Positions 47,925-58,650 of a stretch of 64,000 nt of DNA are shown piece after piece. A program made the translations under genes and the position numbers. Location of the stretch: the NCBI RefSeq assembly GCF_000208745.1, contig NC_030857.1, positions 17,380,820 to 17,444,819 of the forward strand, written 5' to 3'. Under the pieces are notes generated by a model. It had not been told where the DNA came from. It was given only the letters and a program-made list of their open reading frames with translations, and did no database searches. This DNA is from Theobroma cacao. Its lineage: Eukaryota > Streptophyta > Magnoliopsida > Malvales > Malvaceae. Position 1 is the first letter of the stretch. Every line of letters starts with the position of its first letter.

Positions 47925-48365
47925 GTTGTTACACGCTATGCATATCAAGAAAAATGTTGTAACACGCTATGCATATCAAGAAAAATGTTGTAACACGCCA
48001 TGCATATCAAGTCAAATGTTGTGACATGCCATGCATATCAGTGTCGTGACACGTCAATCACTGTAATTACTGACTCGTTACACCAACAGCTGTGACATGC
48101 CAAAAACCAAAAAAACCAGTTAACCCACAACACACCAGGAACAGCTGTGACACGTTAAAAACTCAAAAAACCGGTTAACCCACAACACTCCAGGAACAGC
48201 CGTGACATGTTAAAAACTCAAAAAACCAGTTAACCCACAACACGCCAAGAACAACCGTGACACGCTAAAAACCCATAAAACTAGTTAACCCACAACATGA
48301 TAGGAACAGTCGTGACAAGCTAAAAACCCAAAAAACTAGTTAACCCACAACACGCCATATGTAGA
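47925..48365 (+). repeat. MULE motif array 3 (32-bp and 55-bp units) in protease-gene intron 1
   Basis: First sub-array, 47,925-48,050: about four ~32-bp units TGTTGTAACACGC(T/C)ATGCATATCAAG. Second, 48,085-48,360: five units with an exact 55-bp period (GTTAACCCACAA at 48,119, 48,174, 48,229, 48,284 and 48,339), each containing (G/C)TGTGACACG(C/T)TAAAAA and CACAACACGCCA.... Both carry the GTGACACGCC-type core in otherwise unrelated spacers. Confidence 0.9.
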
Positions 48366-48754
48366 CACGAACCCCTTTCAACACTTTGGTACGACCATAA
48401 AACCAGGAAGAAAACAATTTAAGCAAAGCATAACAATTGCAAAAAACACCAACATATCAAACCAACCCAACTAAAAATCAACGAACAGAAGAAAGTTTTA
48501 ATTTTAGACTGACTGACCTCTTCACTGATAACCAACATTGTTGCTGTGATGTAGCTAAGCTTGCCAAAAACGAAGTTGAACTCTCTACTACCTTTCGAAA
48601 TGAGGAATGAATGAAACTCTCTTACTTCCTTCACATAGACATTTGCGATTTCAGAAAAATATTTAATTAAAATGAAATGACCTTTTATATTCATTTCATT
48701 CATTTAGTGGAGGTCCAAACGCTTTCCTCATTACTTGCCCGCCTTCTTTCACAT

Positions 48755-49320
48755 CATGGCGTGTCACATGCTCAAGCCATGTCGTGTCACACATCTGATT
48801 ATGGCGTGTCACACACTTTAAACTCTGTCGTGTCACATCTGTCTCACATATTCTCACCGTGTCGTCTCATACATTATCACCCTGGCGTGTCACAAATTTC
48901 CTTCATGGCGTGTCACACACTCTAAACCCTGCCGTGTCACACATTATCACCATGCCATTTCACATATTATAACCCTGTCGGGTCACACGTCTAACCATGG
49001 CGTGTCACACACTCTAAACCCTGCCGTGTCACACCCCTGTCACATTCTCACCGTGCCATCTCACACATTATCATCCTGACGTGTCACATATTCCCCCCAT
49101 GGTGTGTCACACACTCTAAACCCTACCGTGTCACATATTCTCACTATGATGTGTCACATATTCCCACCATGCCTTGTCATAAACTCTATATCCTACCATG
49201 TCACAACCGTGTCACATATTTTCACCATGATGTGTCACACATTCCCACCATGCCATTTCACAAACTTTAAATCCTGCCATCACACAAACGTGTCACATAT
49301 GGCCTGCTGTAGCACAACCA
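48755..49320 (+). repeat. MULE motif array 4 (irregular) upstream of the protease-like gene
   Basis: About 13 perfect CGTGTCAC octamers, plus variants such as TGTGTCAC, CATTTCAC and GGGTCAC, at irregular 15-45 bp spacing. They are separated by recurring phrases ACACTCTAAACCCTG, ACATTATCACC and ACATATTCCCACC. It lies 50-620 bp upstream of the minus-strand start codon, so it covers the likely promoter. Confidence 0.9.
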
Positions 49321-49614
49321 TTTCCTGCATCTGATTCACATCTTTCTCGTTTCGATTCACCACCGTATCAGGGATTTTTAGTTTCACATCATTCTTGAAG
49401 CTTTCGATTCATCACGACTGGTTCCTCGTTCGGTTTAATATCACATTTCTAGTATTATCTGAATGCCATGTCCGAAATATCTGAAAAACCATCTCACGCA
49501 ACATTATTTTGTTTTGCACAAGCTTTTGAAGAAAAAATTGGATGTTTTGCACAAAAGTAGATCTTTGAAAATTCTTCGCATATTTATTTTCTCATTTTTC
49601 GCCTGTTTAAGAGT
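49321..49614. other. spacer between array 4 and right TIR
   Basis: No gene; T-rich sequence. A plus-strand frame (49,463-49,765) runs into the terminal repeat and is not supported. Confidence 0.4.
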
Positions 49615-49749
49615 GCGCGTCACCGAAGATGTCTCATTAAGGAAATTTTTTTTGTCCCAAAATCTCTTCTGGTGGCTTAAAACAGTTAAATTTATCTGGA
49701 AGGTTATTTTCAAAAACACTTTGTTTTTAAGGGCCAAAAAAAATTTCCC
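49615..49749 (-). repeat. MULE terminal inverted repeat, right
   Basis: Inverse of 39,720-39,850; ends TTTCCC at 49,749, directly followed by A10. Confidence 0.7.
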
Positions 49750-49758
49750 AAAAAAAAA
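49750..49758 (+). repeat. target site duplication of the MULE, right (A9)
   Basis: Poly-A (49,750-49,759) matching the poly-A at 39,710-39,719. Confidence 0.6.
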
Positions 49759-49779
49759 ACTATAAAGAAAATCAAAAAC

Positions 49780-50810
49780 TAAAAATGCTACTTGATTAAC
49801 AGAGATTGAAGAGTTTATTGAACATCACATAACATTTGACTAGTAAGGGGCACTCCATTATTGAGGAGCACTTCTAATTATTTGCCCTGCATTATAGCTG
49901 GTAGGGGAAGCTTGGCATTGCAAATCTGCTTTTGAATCCTGTAATTGATTAGAAACAGTAGCTATGGAAGTAAAATCAAATAAAGTATTCCCATTTTGGA
50001 AGCCTATTGTAGAAACACTGTCTCTCAAATTACTAGGATGCAAAATAGCTTGTTGAGAGCTTCCTTCTAACATTACAATGTTGCTTGTAACACCAAAAAG
50101 TGGATTATTGGAGCATCTAGTCATTCTTGCATCTATTAAATTACTAGAAACAGGGAAAACTATAGTATTAACGATAGTGGGCAGCTCTCCAATATGGATA
50201 ACACCCTTGTTATTTTGTTGTTGATCAAGTTTTAATGACATTGGCATCCCTTGTAGTGTGTTAACATTATGGTTCCAAGAATCATGAAAGATTACAACTT
50301 GTTCTTATCATTACTGGTATTGCCCGAGTTTCGCACATGACTTAATTGAATCATTTCAAGAGAAAGAAGGCCATGTGTACCTAACACAACAGGTGTATTC
50401 AATTTTCCAAGCACACCTCTAGGTGGGAAAGATCTTAAGGTTGCATTGTGAAGCTAATTAGATCTTGTCAAGGTATGGAAATTCCTAAGTCCATTTTTAG
50501 GCCCCATACACAAATAGGTAGAATCTACACTGCCTAAGGCTGTCGCCATATTTGCTTGTTGGTTTACCACACAGTTAATTCTTTTCAAGTAAAACCTATA
50601 TTTCTACAACCATAAAAATAAGACAGTTAACTACCTGATAAGATAAGATCATAGTAACTTTGGTAGGAATGTTCAGAATTAATGCTTGGAGATGGTTAGC
50701 AACATTTTCTCTGATAGTCTTTTCATCATTCATTAATTCTAGGATCTTTTTAGGTACAGCCTCCACATTAAAACCACGTGAACAGTTAACATGGAAGCTT
50801 CATGCATAAG
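49780..50810 (-). pseudogene. type-B response regulator (ARR-B) gene relic, 5'-truncated
   Basis: Minus strand. A GARP/Myb-like DNA-binding remnant comes first (EAVPKKILELMNDEKTIREN, then VANHLQ at about 50,775-50,690). After an intron-like break (acceptor GGTTGTAG at about 50,612) come YRFYLKRI and NQQANMATALGS. The long regulatory tail typical of ARR1/ARR2/ARR12-type proteins follows, to 49,858 (ARMTRCSNNPLFGV, SSQQAILHPSN, FDFTSIATVSNQLQDS), with weaker similarity to about 49,790 (CSINSS). The receiver domain is absent. Stops (SN*LHN near 50,450, KL*SF near 50,300, TAA at 49,858) and a frameshift near 50,250 inactivate it. The intact family relays cytokinin phosphorelay signals to target genes. 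It abuts the right end of the MULE. Confidence 0.75.
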
Positions 50811-52220
50811 TAGATTCATGTATGTAACAAAACAATTTAAAGAATATGCAAAAGGACCGAGAATTGAATTTTCAGAAATGGGAATATTATGGAATATTTT
50901 TTCAACAATATGCTAAGAAACAACTAAACAAACAAAAGGTTTTGCATGAGGAAAGTTAAATTCCATTTGTTAAAGCCAGAACTTTTTCCAGAATAACAAC
51001 TAAAACAAAAAGCCAAAGTGTTCAAAGTTTCAGAGTTAAAACAGAAACTAGAAGTGTTCATCCCAATTTTTCTTCTTCAACAGGACGTTCAAGCACAAAA
51101 AACAATAAATAAAATTTAGAACAATCATTTTAAGCTAATACTAGTAATAGCCACTAGGTAGCTTGATTGGGTTCTATTTCAAATCCAAAATTCAAATTTT
51201 ATTCTTTCTTAAATTTCTCAAATAGAAAAGAAAAACAAACTAAAAGGAGAAACATAATCAATTGGTTTATCCTTCCAAATAAATAGCATTCAACACGTCA
51301 AAAATAACATAAAATTTCCATATCTAAACTTTGACTTGTAAGTTAAGCCATCAAAATTCATAGTCAATTGGTTACCTCTGTTATTGGAAACTGTCTTTTA
51401 GGCGGGTCATCTTCTTTTAGGCAAAGAATCCGGACAATATTTCTCGAATTAGAGCTGTCAATTTCCTCTTATTGGAAAAGAACTCGTCGACCTTACCGTC
51501 AACAGTCAAGGAATCCACCACATCAAGAGCATAATCATCCTCCAAAACGTCGTCACTCCTTGGCTTTACAACACTATCAAAAATCGAAGATTGAACTTTT
51601 TTTTATGAGAAATCCCAAAATAAGACTTGAACAATTAATAGAACAAACCCCCAAAGAAAAAATATTAAAAACCTTGAGAATGAAGAAAGAAAAACTTACA
51701 AAAGATGAAAGATTAGTGTCAAATAGAAAACGAATAGCAAAGCCAAGGTAAAAGCGAAGTAGGTAGCCAATAAGAAAGAAAACCTAGCATGAGATTTTTT
51801 TCTTTTTATTTTTAAAGTGACATTGGCAGTCGACCTCAAAAATATTGGCACTACCATTTTTATCATCCTATAGAAGAGATCGGATAGATGGCAAAAATAT
51901 AAAGAGGAGGCACGAATAGGGGCATAATAAGGGGGTAGAGGATTTGTGTTCACCATGAATAGTGGTGTAGACTTTCTACTGAGGATTGCAAATCTCAATT
52001 TGATCATGTAAATCTATGTCATTGAAATAATTGCAGTAATGTTTCCTTCTTTTAACATAAAATAGTAATTTAGATGAATAATAAATACATGTATTTTTAT
52101 TTAAAATTTAAATTTAAATTTGTTTTCAATTTTAAATAATTAAGTCTCAATTTTTTCCTATTTTAAATAAAAAATCATGAAATAGGAAAAAATTGAGACT
52201 TAATTAATATTAATTTCCTA
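50811..52220. other. unassigned region with weak coding-like patch
   Basis: Minus strand 51,590-51,400 has a frame with DVVDSLTVDGKVDEFFSNKR that then meets stops. A plus-strand frame overlaps it (51,368-51,751). I recognise neither; a decayed exon is possible. The rest is AT-rich spacer. Confidence 0.3.
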
Positions 52221-52224
52221 AACT

Positions 52225-52612
52225 TTAAGGCGTTATCGATAAATCATTGAATATAAAATTTTTTAATAATTTTTTTAATTTGTTTGATAATTTATTTTTT
52301 GAAACCACTCAATGAAATATTTTCAATAAAAATGTGTTGAAAATCTTAAACAGCTTTTAACTACTTAATCTATTAAATAGTGTTGTTTAAGGAATGATAT
52401 GTTATTTAATTACATTAATTTTATATTCTTTCTTTTTTAACTTTTCCAATGCAAATGTTTATAAAATCATATTCCCTTTTACAAAGTATTTAATAGAAAA
52501 TCTACTCAACACTTAATTTTCAATAATATACCAAACAATTTTTATATCATAACTTTAGTGGTTAAATTATCAGTGCTAAAATTTTTTAGTTTATCAAATA
52601 GTACCTTAGTGA
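52225..52612. mobile_element. probable MITE
   Basis: The left edge TTAAGGCGTTATCGATAAAT is related to the inverse of the right edge (RC CTAAGGTACTATTTGATAAA). AT-rich core of about 390 bp, no coding. Target duplication not resolved. Confidence 0.45.
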
Positions 52613-54659
52613 AATATATGTCTATCTGTCTAGTTACATATAGACCAAGCAATTCCAGATACGATTCACTAACACAACACAAACATGATACTGAATTAAA
52701 CATATTTGACTTTAGTAAGATCGTATTCTTGTCATGATTGTGTCAACTCATTTATGACCATGAAAATATTCAAGTTCTATGTGGGTTGACATATCTAACT
52801 TGTATATATATGACATGTTTATACATATTTTATTAATTACATTAATAGGTTAATCGACATTACTTAATATATTTAGCTCATTTATTAATATTAAAAAGAC
52901 ATAAAATAACTTATCAATTATGTTTAAATAAGTTAATCTTATTTTAACGTGTTAATCATGTTATATTGTGTAATTAATCAAAAAAAATACTAAACGTGTA
53001 ATAAATAAGATTAACGTGTAATAAACGTGTCATATTCATGTCAAATGTATGATTAATTAATTGCATCGTGTTCATGTCAATTTATTTATTTGTTATACCT
53101 TTATGCAAGTGGTACATGTATCAACCCTAATTCATGCGAGCTCAGACTTTAATTTAGACTTGGGGTTATGCCACTTAAGGCAAGATTGGAGTCATTACCC
53201 AATTTTTACGAGTAACCAAGAACCAGATATATAGGCTTCAAGACAATAAGTTTTATCATTACCAAAGAATTTGGTATGAAGATTTTAGTATTAATTAAAG
53301 AAGTAATCAAAGTTTCTAAGCCCTCTTGGGGTAACACAACCTTAATTTATTATTTCACTTTGGATTAACCCAGTCAAGATTTTCAAGTCAAATAGACACC
53401 TCACCTTTACTTAAAAAACCATGCAATTCATAAATAATTAAATGTCTCATGCTATCACTTATGTATCTAAAAAGATACAAGTGGACTAGTAACCTTAAGT
53501 GGTTTGTCAACCATTAAATGTTGCAAACAATTATATAACTATTTAACATAAAACATCGAAATTAGATAAAGGAAGGCTAGGCTAGGTAAAGGCAAAACAA
53601 AAAATTTTAGTGCTTTTTTGAAAGAAAGTGAGAGAACACTAGAGGAAAGGAAAAGACTTCTGAATTCTAAGTTATGATAAAATAAAGAAAGAATGGGTAT
53701 TTATAGTTGGGAGCTAAGTGGAATGAATGATTGAGATTCAGTGAGATGAACTATCCATTTTAGAGGATAAATTTGACAATTATCTCTAAATAATGATAAT
53801 TAGCTATGTTTATTACTTTGGAGATAACTATAAAGGTAAGAAGAAAACGAAAAAACATGTTTCTGAATAATTAAGTCAAAAAGTATGAGCAAATCCAATC
53901 TTATCTATTAAAAGCATATTGTCAATCTACAATATTGAGTGTTTGACAATATTTTTTCTATTTATCTCAATAATATTTCTCATTTTATTATTATTCTACA
54001 AATCTAAATTATGTTTTTAATTATCCAAAATTCAAGGTATAAAATTGATGCTAACAATTTGGCCCCCCTTGATCGAGCACGGTACAAGTGAAAATCAATG
54101 TTTGTAAAGCAAATTTTGCAACTTGACGAGCATAAAACTCTGAAGTGCAGGTCATGCTCGATGATGACTTGCCTCCATACTCTGAAGAGTTTAAACCTAT
54201 CATAGCTCAAAATCATGGGTTTTATAAAATGATTTTACTTTAGGTGGTTGAAGAAAACTTTAGGGCTACTAAAGAAAAATGGAAGCTTGGGATTAATGTC
54301 AGACCAAATCTAAGATTATTGAATTTGGATTTAATATTGCATTTTTGAGCTTTCGAAAAAAAATTCTAAAGTTGCCTAAAAAAAATGGGGATTATTATGA
54401 ATAAAACTTTACTTTAGGATTGCCGAATAAGAACTCTAGGGTTGTCAAGAAAAGACTTTGCTTCAAGGTTGTCGAATAAAAACTCTACGATTGCCAGAGA
54501 AAGTCCAAAGGTTGTTAGGTAAATTTAGTGAAGATGATTTTCGATTCAAATTATTGAAAAGGATTATGGGGTTTCAAAAAATGAAAAACTTGAGGTTGCT
54601 AGGAAAATATGCAGTGCAAATTTAATGCAAAATTATTGAAATGAACTCTAAGTTGCAAA
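52613..54659. other. intergenic / decayed repeat sequence
   Basis: No gene. At 53.1-54.1 kb the text (GAGATAATTGTCAAATTTA-like phrases inverted, TTTGGCCCCCCTTGATCGAG) resembles an old LTR. At 54.24-54.62 kb there are five to six loose repeats of (C/G)TTTAGGATTGCCGAATAA / TTGTCGAATAAAAACTCTA type. Confidence 0.4.
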
Positions 54660-57600
54660 GAGAATATTGTCTTGAAACTTGATTTTGAAAAAACCTTCAA
54701 CTATGTTGATTGGTGCTTCCTTATTAAGGTCATAAAGGCAATGGGCTTTGGTTCTAAATGACAAAGCTGGATTTATGAATGCATATTGACTGTGAAGGTT
54801 TTAGTCTTGGTGAATGGATAGACCACATTTGAGTTCCCCATGATGAAAAGATTACGATAAAGTGATCTTCTGTCACCTTTTCTTTTTATTATGGCTATCG
54901 AGGCCCTTCATATTCTCCTTTCTAAGCCAGAATCTCTCCATCTCTTTTGAGGCATCAGACTTACATCTTTTGGTATGATCATATCTCATCTTTAGTTCGC
55001 AAATGACATGGTTATCTTCTTAAAGCTGGACTTCTAGGGTGCTTTTATTGTTCACAAGATACTACATTATTTTGAGCTAGTTTCTGGGTTGAAAATTGAT
55101 TTAAGTAAATCTTGTATCTACCCTATGGGTATCGAGGATGCGGTGGGTACCAAAATGGTGCTTATTTTGTAGTGTAACGTGGGAATATTACCGTTCATGT
55201 ATCTTGGTGCTCTTCTTGGTGCCAATCTTAGGAGCTTTAGCACATGGGATCTTGTGGTTAATAAATTCAATCAACGTTTTACGTTTTGGCATAGGGCATA
55301 TATGTCATTCAGAGGTGGGTTAGCTCTTATTGACTTTATGCTTAATTCGCTTCTTCTTTACTACTTATCTATTTTCCAAGCCCTAAAGGGTGTTCTTCAT
55401 AAGCTAAAACAGTTGAAAAAATTTTTTTACAAGGGGTAACCCTGGCAAGTGTAAAATTTCAAAAGTTAAATGGAGAATATTATGCAAACTAAATGGATAT
55501 GGTAGGCTAGGAATCTTTAGCCTTAGCCACAAAAAATGGCACTTCTTACAAAAAGGTGGTAGTGTTATGGTACTGAAAATAACGCTCTTTAGAGATGCTT
55601 GAAGGCAGAAAAATATGGCAAAGGTTAGTCCAGTTAGCTCCCTTTTATGGCATGACCCTTTAGAATGTCATTGGTTTGGCAAAGCACTATCAACATACCT
55701 TCTAGTGAGGGAGTTGAAGAGCTTTTTGGTTTTCATGCTTGTCATTGGATCATAGGTAATGGTGCCTTTGTCTTCTTTTGGCTTGATTAATGGATCCTTG
55801 AGAATGAGATACTATGCTCCAAATTTCCCAAACTTTTCTCACTAATAACTAATAGGAGGCACGGTGCTTGACATTTAGCACAACGACAACTAGTCTATCT
55901 CTTTCTTATGTAACTTTTACTCATGGGAGACTAGCTTTTACAATGAGCTTTGTGCTTTGTTGAGGCACATTGTACTTGTACCTAGCAAGGCAAACAAACT
56001 CATATAAGAGTACGATCCCAGAGGTAACATTTTGGTCAAAATTTTTTACTTTTTATTTGATGCTGATCCTAGTAATTAAACTTTATGACTACACTCCATG
56101 TAAAAATTATCTATCCCACCAAAACTACAAGGTTTTTTATGGCTTGCTTCTTTTGACTTGAACCCCTCAAAATCCTTCTTTCATTTGAGGGGAATTGAAT
56201 TTAGCTTTGAGTAATTGCATTGCACTTGGTGTGATTTTGAGTTAGAGATGTGCTCCCATATTTTTCTCACATGCTACTTCAGTTAGATGGTATGAGGTCT
56301 TATTCTTCAATGGTGGGGTATGTCATGGTCTTCCCCTACAATAGTACCGTTTCTTTTTGCAATCTTGAGCTGATTATGTTTTTGTGGGTGACACGTGCAA
56401 GCATTGGATGGTAGTTTGTGGCGTTACGTTTTGATCTTTTTGGTTGGCTTGCAATGAGTCGGTATTTAACAGTAAAGTATGGGATGGTTTTGAAATCTTT
56501 TTTTTTATTAAAATGTAATCCATGTTCTAGATACGTGCATGTGATGGAAATGATGTGATCGATGATATTGGCTGGTGGGTCGAACCACGGAACACATCCA
56601 TCAAACAATCTCCTCTACACTCATAACTAGGAGTCTTTTAAAAGGCTTCATTGGATGGTGAGTATAAATTTAATGTTGATGGTGCAACAAGGGGCAAACT
56701 AGATCCAATAGGATGTGGAGGGGTTCTTCACAACTCGGAGGTTTATGTGGCTAGTGTCTTCTTTGAGCCATTTGGCATTCAAGACTCCAACTTTTCAAAG
56801 CTCATGGCTATTCTTAATGTGTTGCGCCTTTTCTCTTGCTCTTTGTTTGTAGGTTCAAAGTTGATTGTAGAGTTCGGCTCTAGGATGGCTCTATCTTGGG
56901 AGTCCATGATAATTCTATTTTATAGAATTATTTTATTTCAATTTTGTTATTAAATATTAGCTAAGTCATCAATTTTTAATTATAATTTATTTATTTTTAG
57001 TTTTTTTATTTAATTAGTTTATTTTTAACTGAGTTATTTTAATTTTATATTATTCTTTTTAATTTGGTTATTATTTATTAGTTTTTATATATTTTTTTTT
57101 GTAGGAACTAAAAGAAATTGGGCTTAATTTTGGAAAGTGAGATGTTGAGAGACCCGAAAGTCTGCTTGCATATGCTTTAGTGTTTTAGCCATAACTCAAG
57201 GTACAGAACTTCAAATGATACGATTCTTAGACCATTGGAAAGCTAAGAGACAGAGCTACAATTTTCATTTTGCTTCGAAGATAAAGAGAATCGTGTTGGA
57301 AAATGACTGGACGTATGGTTTTGGGAATGAAAATTTGTAAAGATTTACAGTTGATTTTTGGGTCTCTCATTACACTTTTAAATCCAATTAAACCCTAGGT
57401 CGACTTAAGGAACTTTAGGTTAAGTTTATTAGTACAAATAGGATATGTTTAACAACATTAGAGAGATAACTTTTTGGAGATTCAAGAAGCTAGGAGTTGA
57501 GGCTGAAACTTGGAGATCAAAGCGGCAAATATTGTTTTTGTTTTCTTCCTTGGCTTTTATTATTCTTGTTATTCTCAATGGTTGAATTTATTACAATGTT

Positions 57601-58650
57601 ATTTGTTTTTGCAATTATGAGTAGCTAATTTTCTTTTTTTAGGATTACAATTGAACTCACATGTAATCTAAATTTTTAATCTCTTTCTTTCTTATTTTTA
57701 ATGGAATTGAATTGTTTATTCCAATTTATTCTTAATGTTTTTAATTGCTTGGCCACCAATTAAATTGATTTAGGAACCTAAGCCAACTTGGGAAAATGAG
57801 TTTAGTGTAGACTAAAATTGGGATAACATATTATCATAGTTATTGATTTACGTATAAGATATGGATATACCTATAGGCTATATGTAGCCAGATTAGAGCC
57901 TGGACTTAATGAGTCTGTTTTAATTTCAATTCACATAGGGATATAATGTTTTGGTTAAAATAGATATTTTTATAAGATAAGTCAGAAGACATTTATAAAT
58001 AATTTAGGACTCTAGGTTGGCAATTCAACCTATTGAAATAAGTTAAGAAAGAGAGGTAAGATTTAGATGAAGTGTGAGGGATATTGTAATCCTAGGCTTG
58101 TTTGATTTGATATTTACTCAAGTTATTATTATTGTGATTTTTCTTGTTGATTTAAATTTTAGTTAATTAGTTTTAAGTAATCAATTAATTTTGAGTGTTT
58201 GGATAAGATTAAATTGTTCTAAATTTAGTACTTAGTAAAATTTTAAATCAATTCTCTGTGGGATCGATACTCTGCTTGCTTATATACAATCTATTCAATA
58301 CGTATACTTGCACAGTAGAATTTTAACTGACAGTCCAACATTGATATAAGGATAAATGGAACCTATTTAATAAAATTGATGCTCTTTCACTTTCCTTAGG
58401 CATGGTGTCCTTTACACATACTTTACAAGAAGGTAACTCATTCGCAAATTCTCTTGCAAAATTTGGACTTGAAAGAAACTTGATGTTTTCTGCATGGTTG
58501 TAACCTTTACTCACCCTTTTGATATTGTTTTAGAGCTATTGCCTTATGGTTAATGTTCTTACTATTTTGCTTTATTTTTGGCATCATCTTATGGTACTAA
58601 GTGCCAATAGGTAATCTTTGATTAATGGTACTGAGTACCGCTAGGCTTGC
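54660..58650 (+). pseudogene. LINE (non-LTR) retrotransposon relic, split by a solo LTR
   Basis: The reverse transcriptase core runs 54,670 to about 55,440: DFEKTFNYVDW, LSPFLFIMAIEALHILLSKP, then the metal-binding motif decayed to FANDM (usually FADD), LPFMYLGALLGANL and WDLVVNKFNQR. A zinc-knuckle-type linker follows, with few recognisable residues. An RNase H domain begins at 56,651 (YKFNVDGATRGKLDPIGCGG) and breaks at 56,906. It resumes after the inserted LTR at 58,338 with KDKWNLFNKIDALS and EGNSFANSLAKFGLERN. The 3' UTR (GGTACTGAGTACC) ends near 58,650, where the TIR-element remnant starts. Many stops; 5' part missing. Long dead. Confidence 0.8.
56907..58332 (+). mobile_element. solo LTR (1,426 bp) with 5-bp target duplication
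   Basis: Begins TGATAATTCTATTTTATAGA and ends TTTTAACTGACA (TG...CA). It is flanked on both sides by GTCCA (56,902-56,906 and 58,333-58,337). There is no internal coding region, so the element is reduced to one LTR by recombination. The 3' part GGGATCGATACTCTGCTTGC is the phrase type seen at LTR ends of plant Gypsy elements (from memory). It sits inside the RNase H domain of the LINE. A rearranged relative is at 14,027-15,243. Confidence 0.85.

Larger units (their letters stand above)
44279..48703 (-). pseudogene. MULE-borne DUF1985 / Ulp1-like cysteine protease (C48) gene, decayed
   Basis: Multi-exon gene read right to left. First coding exon about 48,522-48,703 (MNEMNIKGHF...VISEE, donor GAG|GTCAGT). 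A DUF1985-type region is at about 47,850-47,160 (KHTCFRMLLDVYPQGYFC, HELWFAIGK, EFYLITGLKF). Further exons lie at about 47,000-46,820 and 46,770-46,580 (TPDEASQKYF), followed by repeated 72-bp exons and an acidic repeat linker. Two clear exons (about 45,300-45,187, MASKYMSNPYVDPSVSRRD; 45,098-44,945) precede the C48 domain at 44,755-44,279. That domain keeps His30 (GGHWVVA), Asp47 (KVVDS), Gln108 and Cys114 (RQNDNVSCDMF), numbered in its open piece. The DUF1985 region has at least six in-frame stops, and a TGA precedes the C48 piece. Ulp1 proteases remove SUMO; in transposons their role is unknown and possibly protective. Confidence 0.75.
39720..49749 (+). mobile_element. complete Mutator-like element with MURA and DUF1985/Ulp1 genes
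   Basis: A 10,030-bp element bounded by terminal inverted repeats and a poly-A target duplication. Layout: left TIR; MURA transposase gene (+) with the first motif array in its intron 1; second motif array between the 3' ends; convergent DUF1985/Ulp1 gene (-) with the third array in its first intron; fourth array upstream of that gene; right TIR. MULEs carrying Ulp1-like genes are known (Kaonashi-type in Arabidopsis, CUMULE in melon, VANDAL relatives). Both genes here are broken by stops, so it is not autonomous now, but the overall structure is preserved almost without deletion. Confidence 0.85.

Noticed and set aside
47925..49320. Repeat-spacer arrays as a CRISPR-like locus
   Set aside because: Plant nuclear context; the repeats are continuous tandem units with conserved spacers and lie inside a MULE. 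No cas genes.
51368..51751. 127-codon plus-strand frame, basic
   Set aside because: No recognisable domain; overlaps a minus-strand coding-like patch, so at best one is real and neither is supported.
54004..54216. 70-codon minus-strand frame
   Set aside because: Lies in old LTR-like sequence, no domain.
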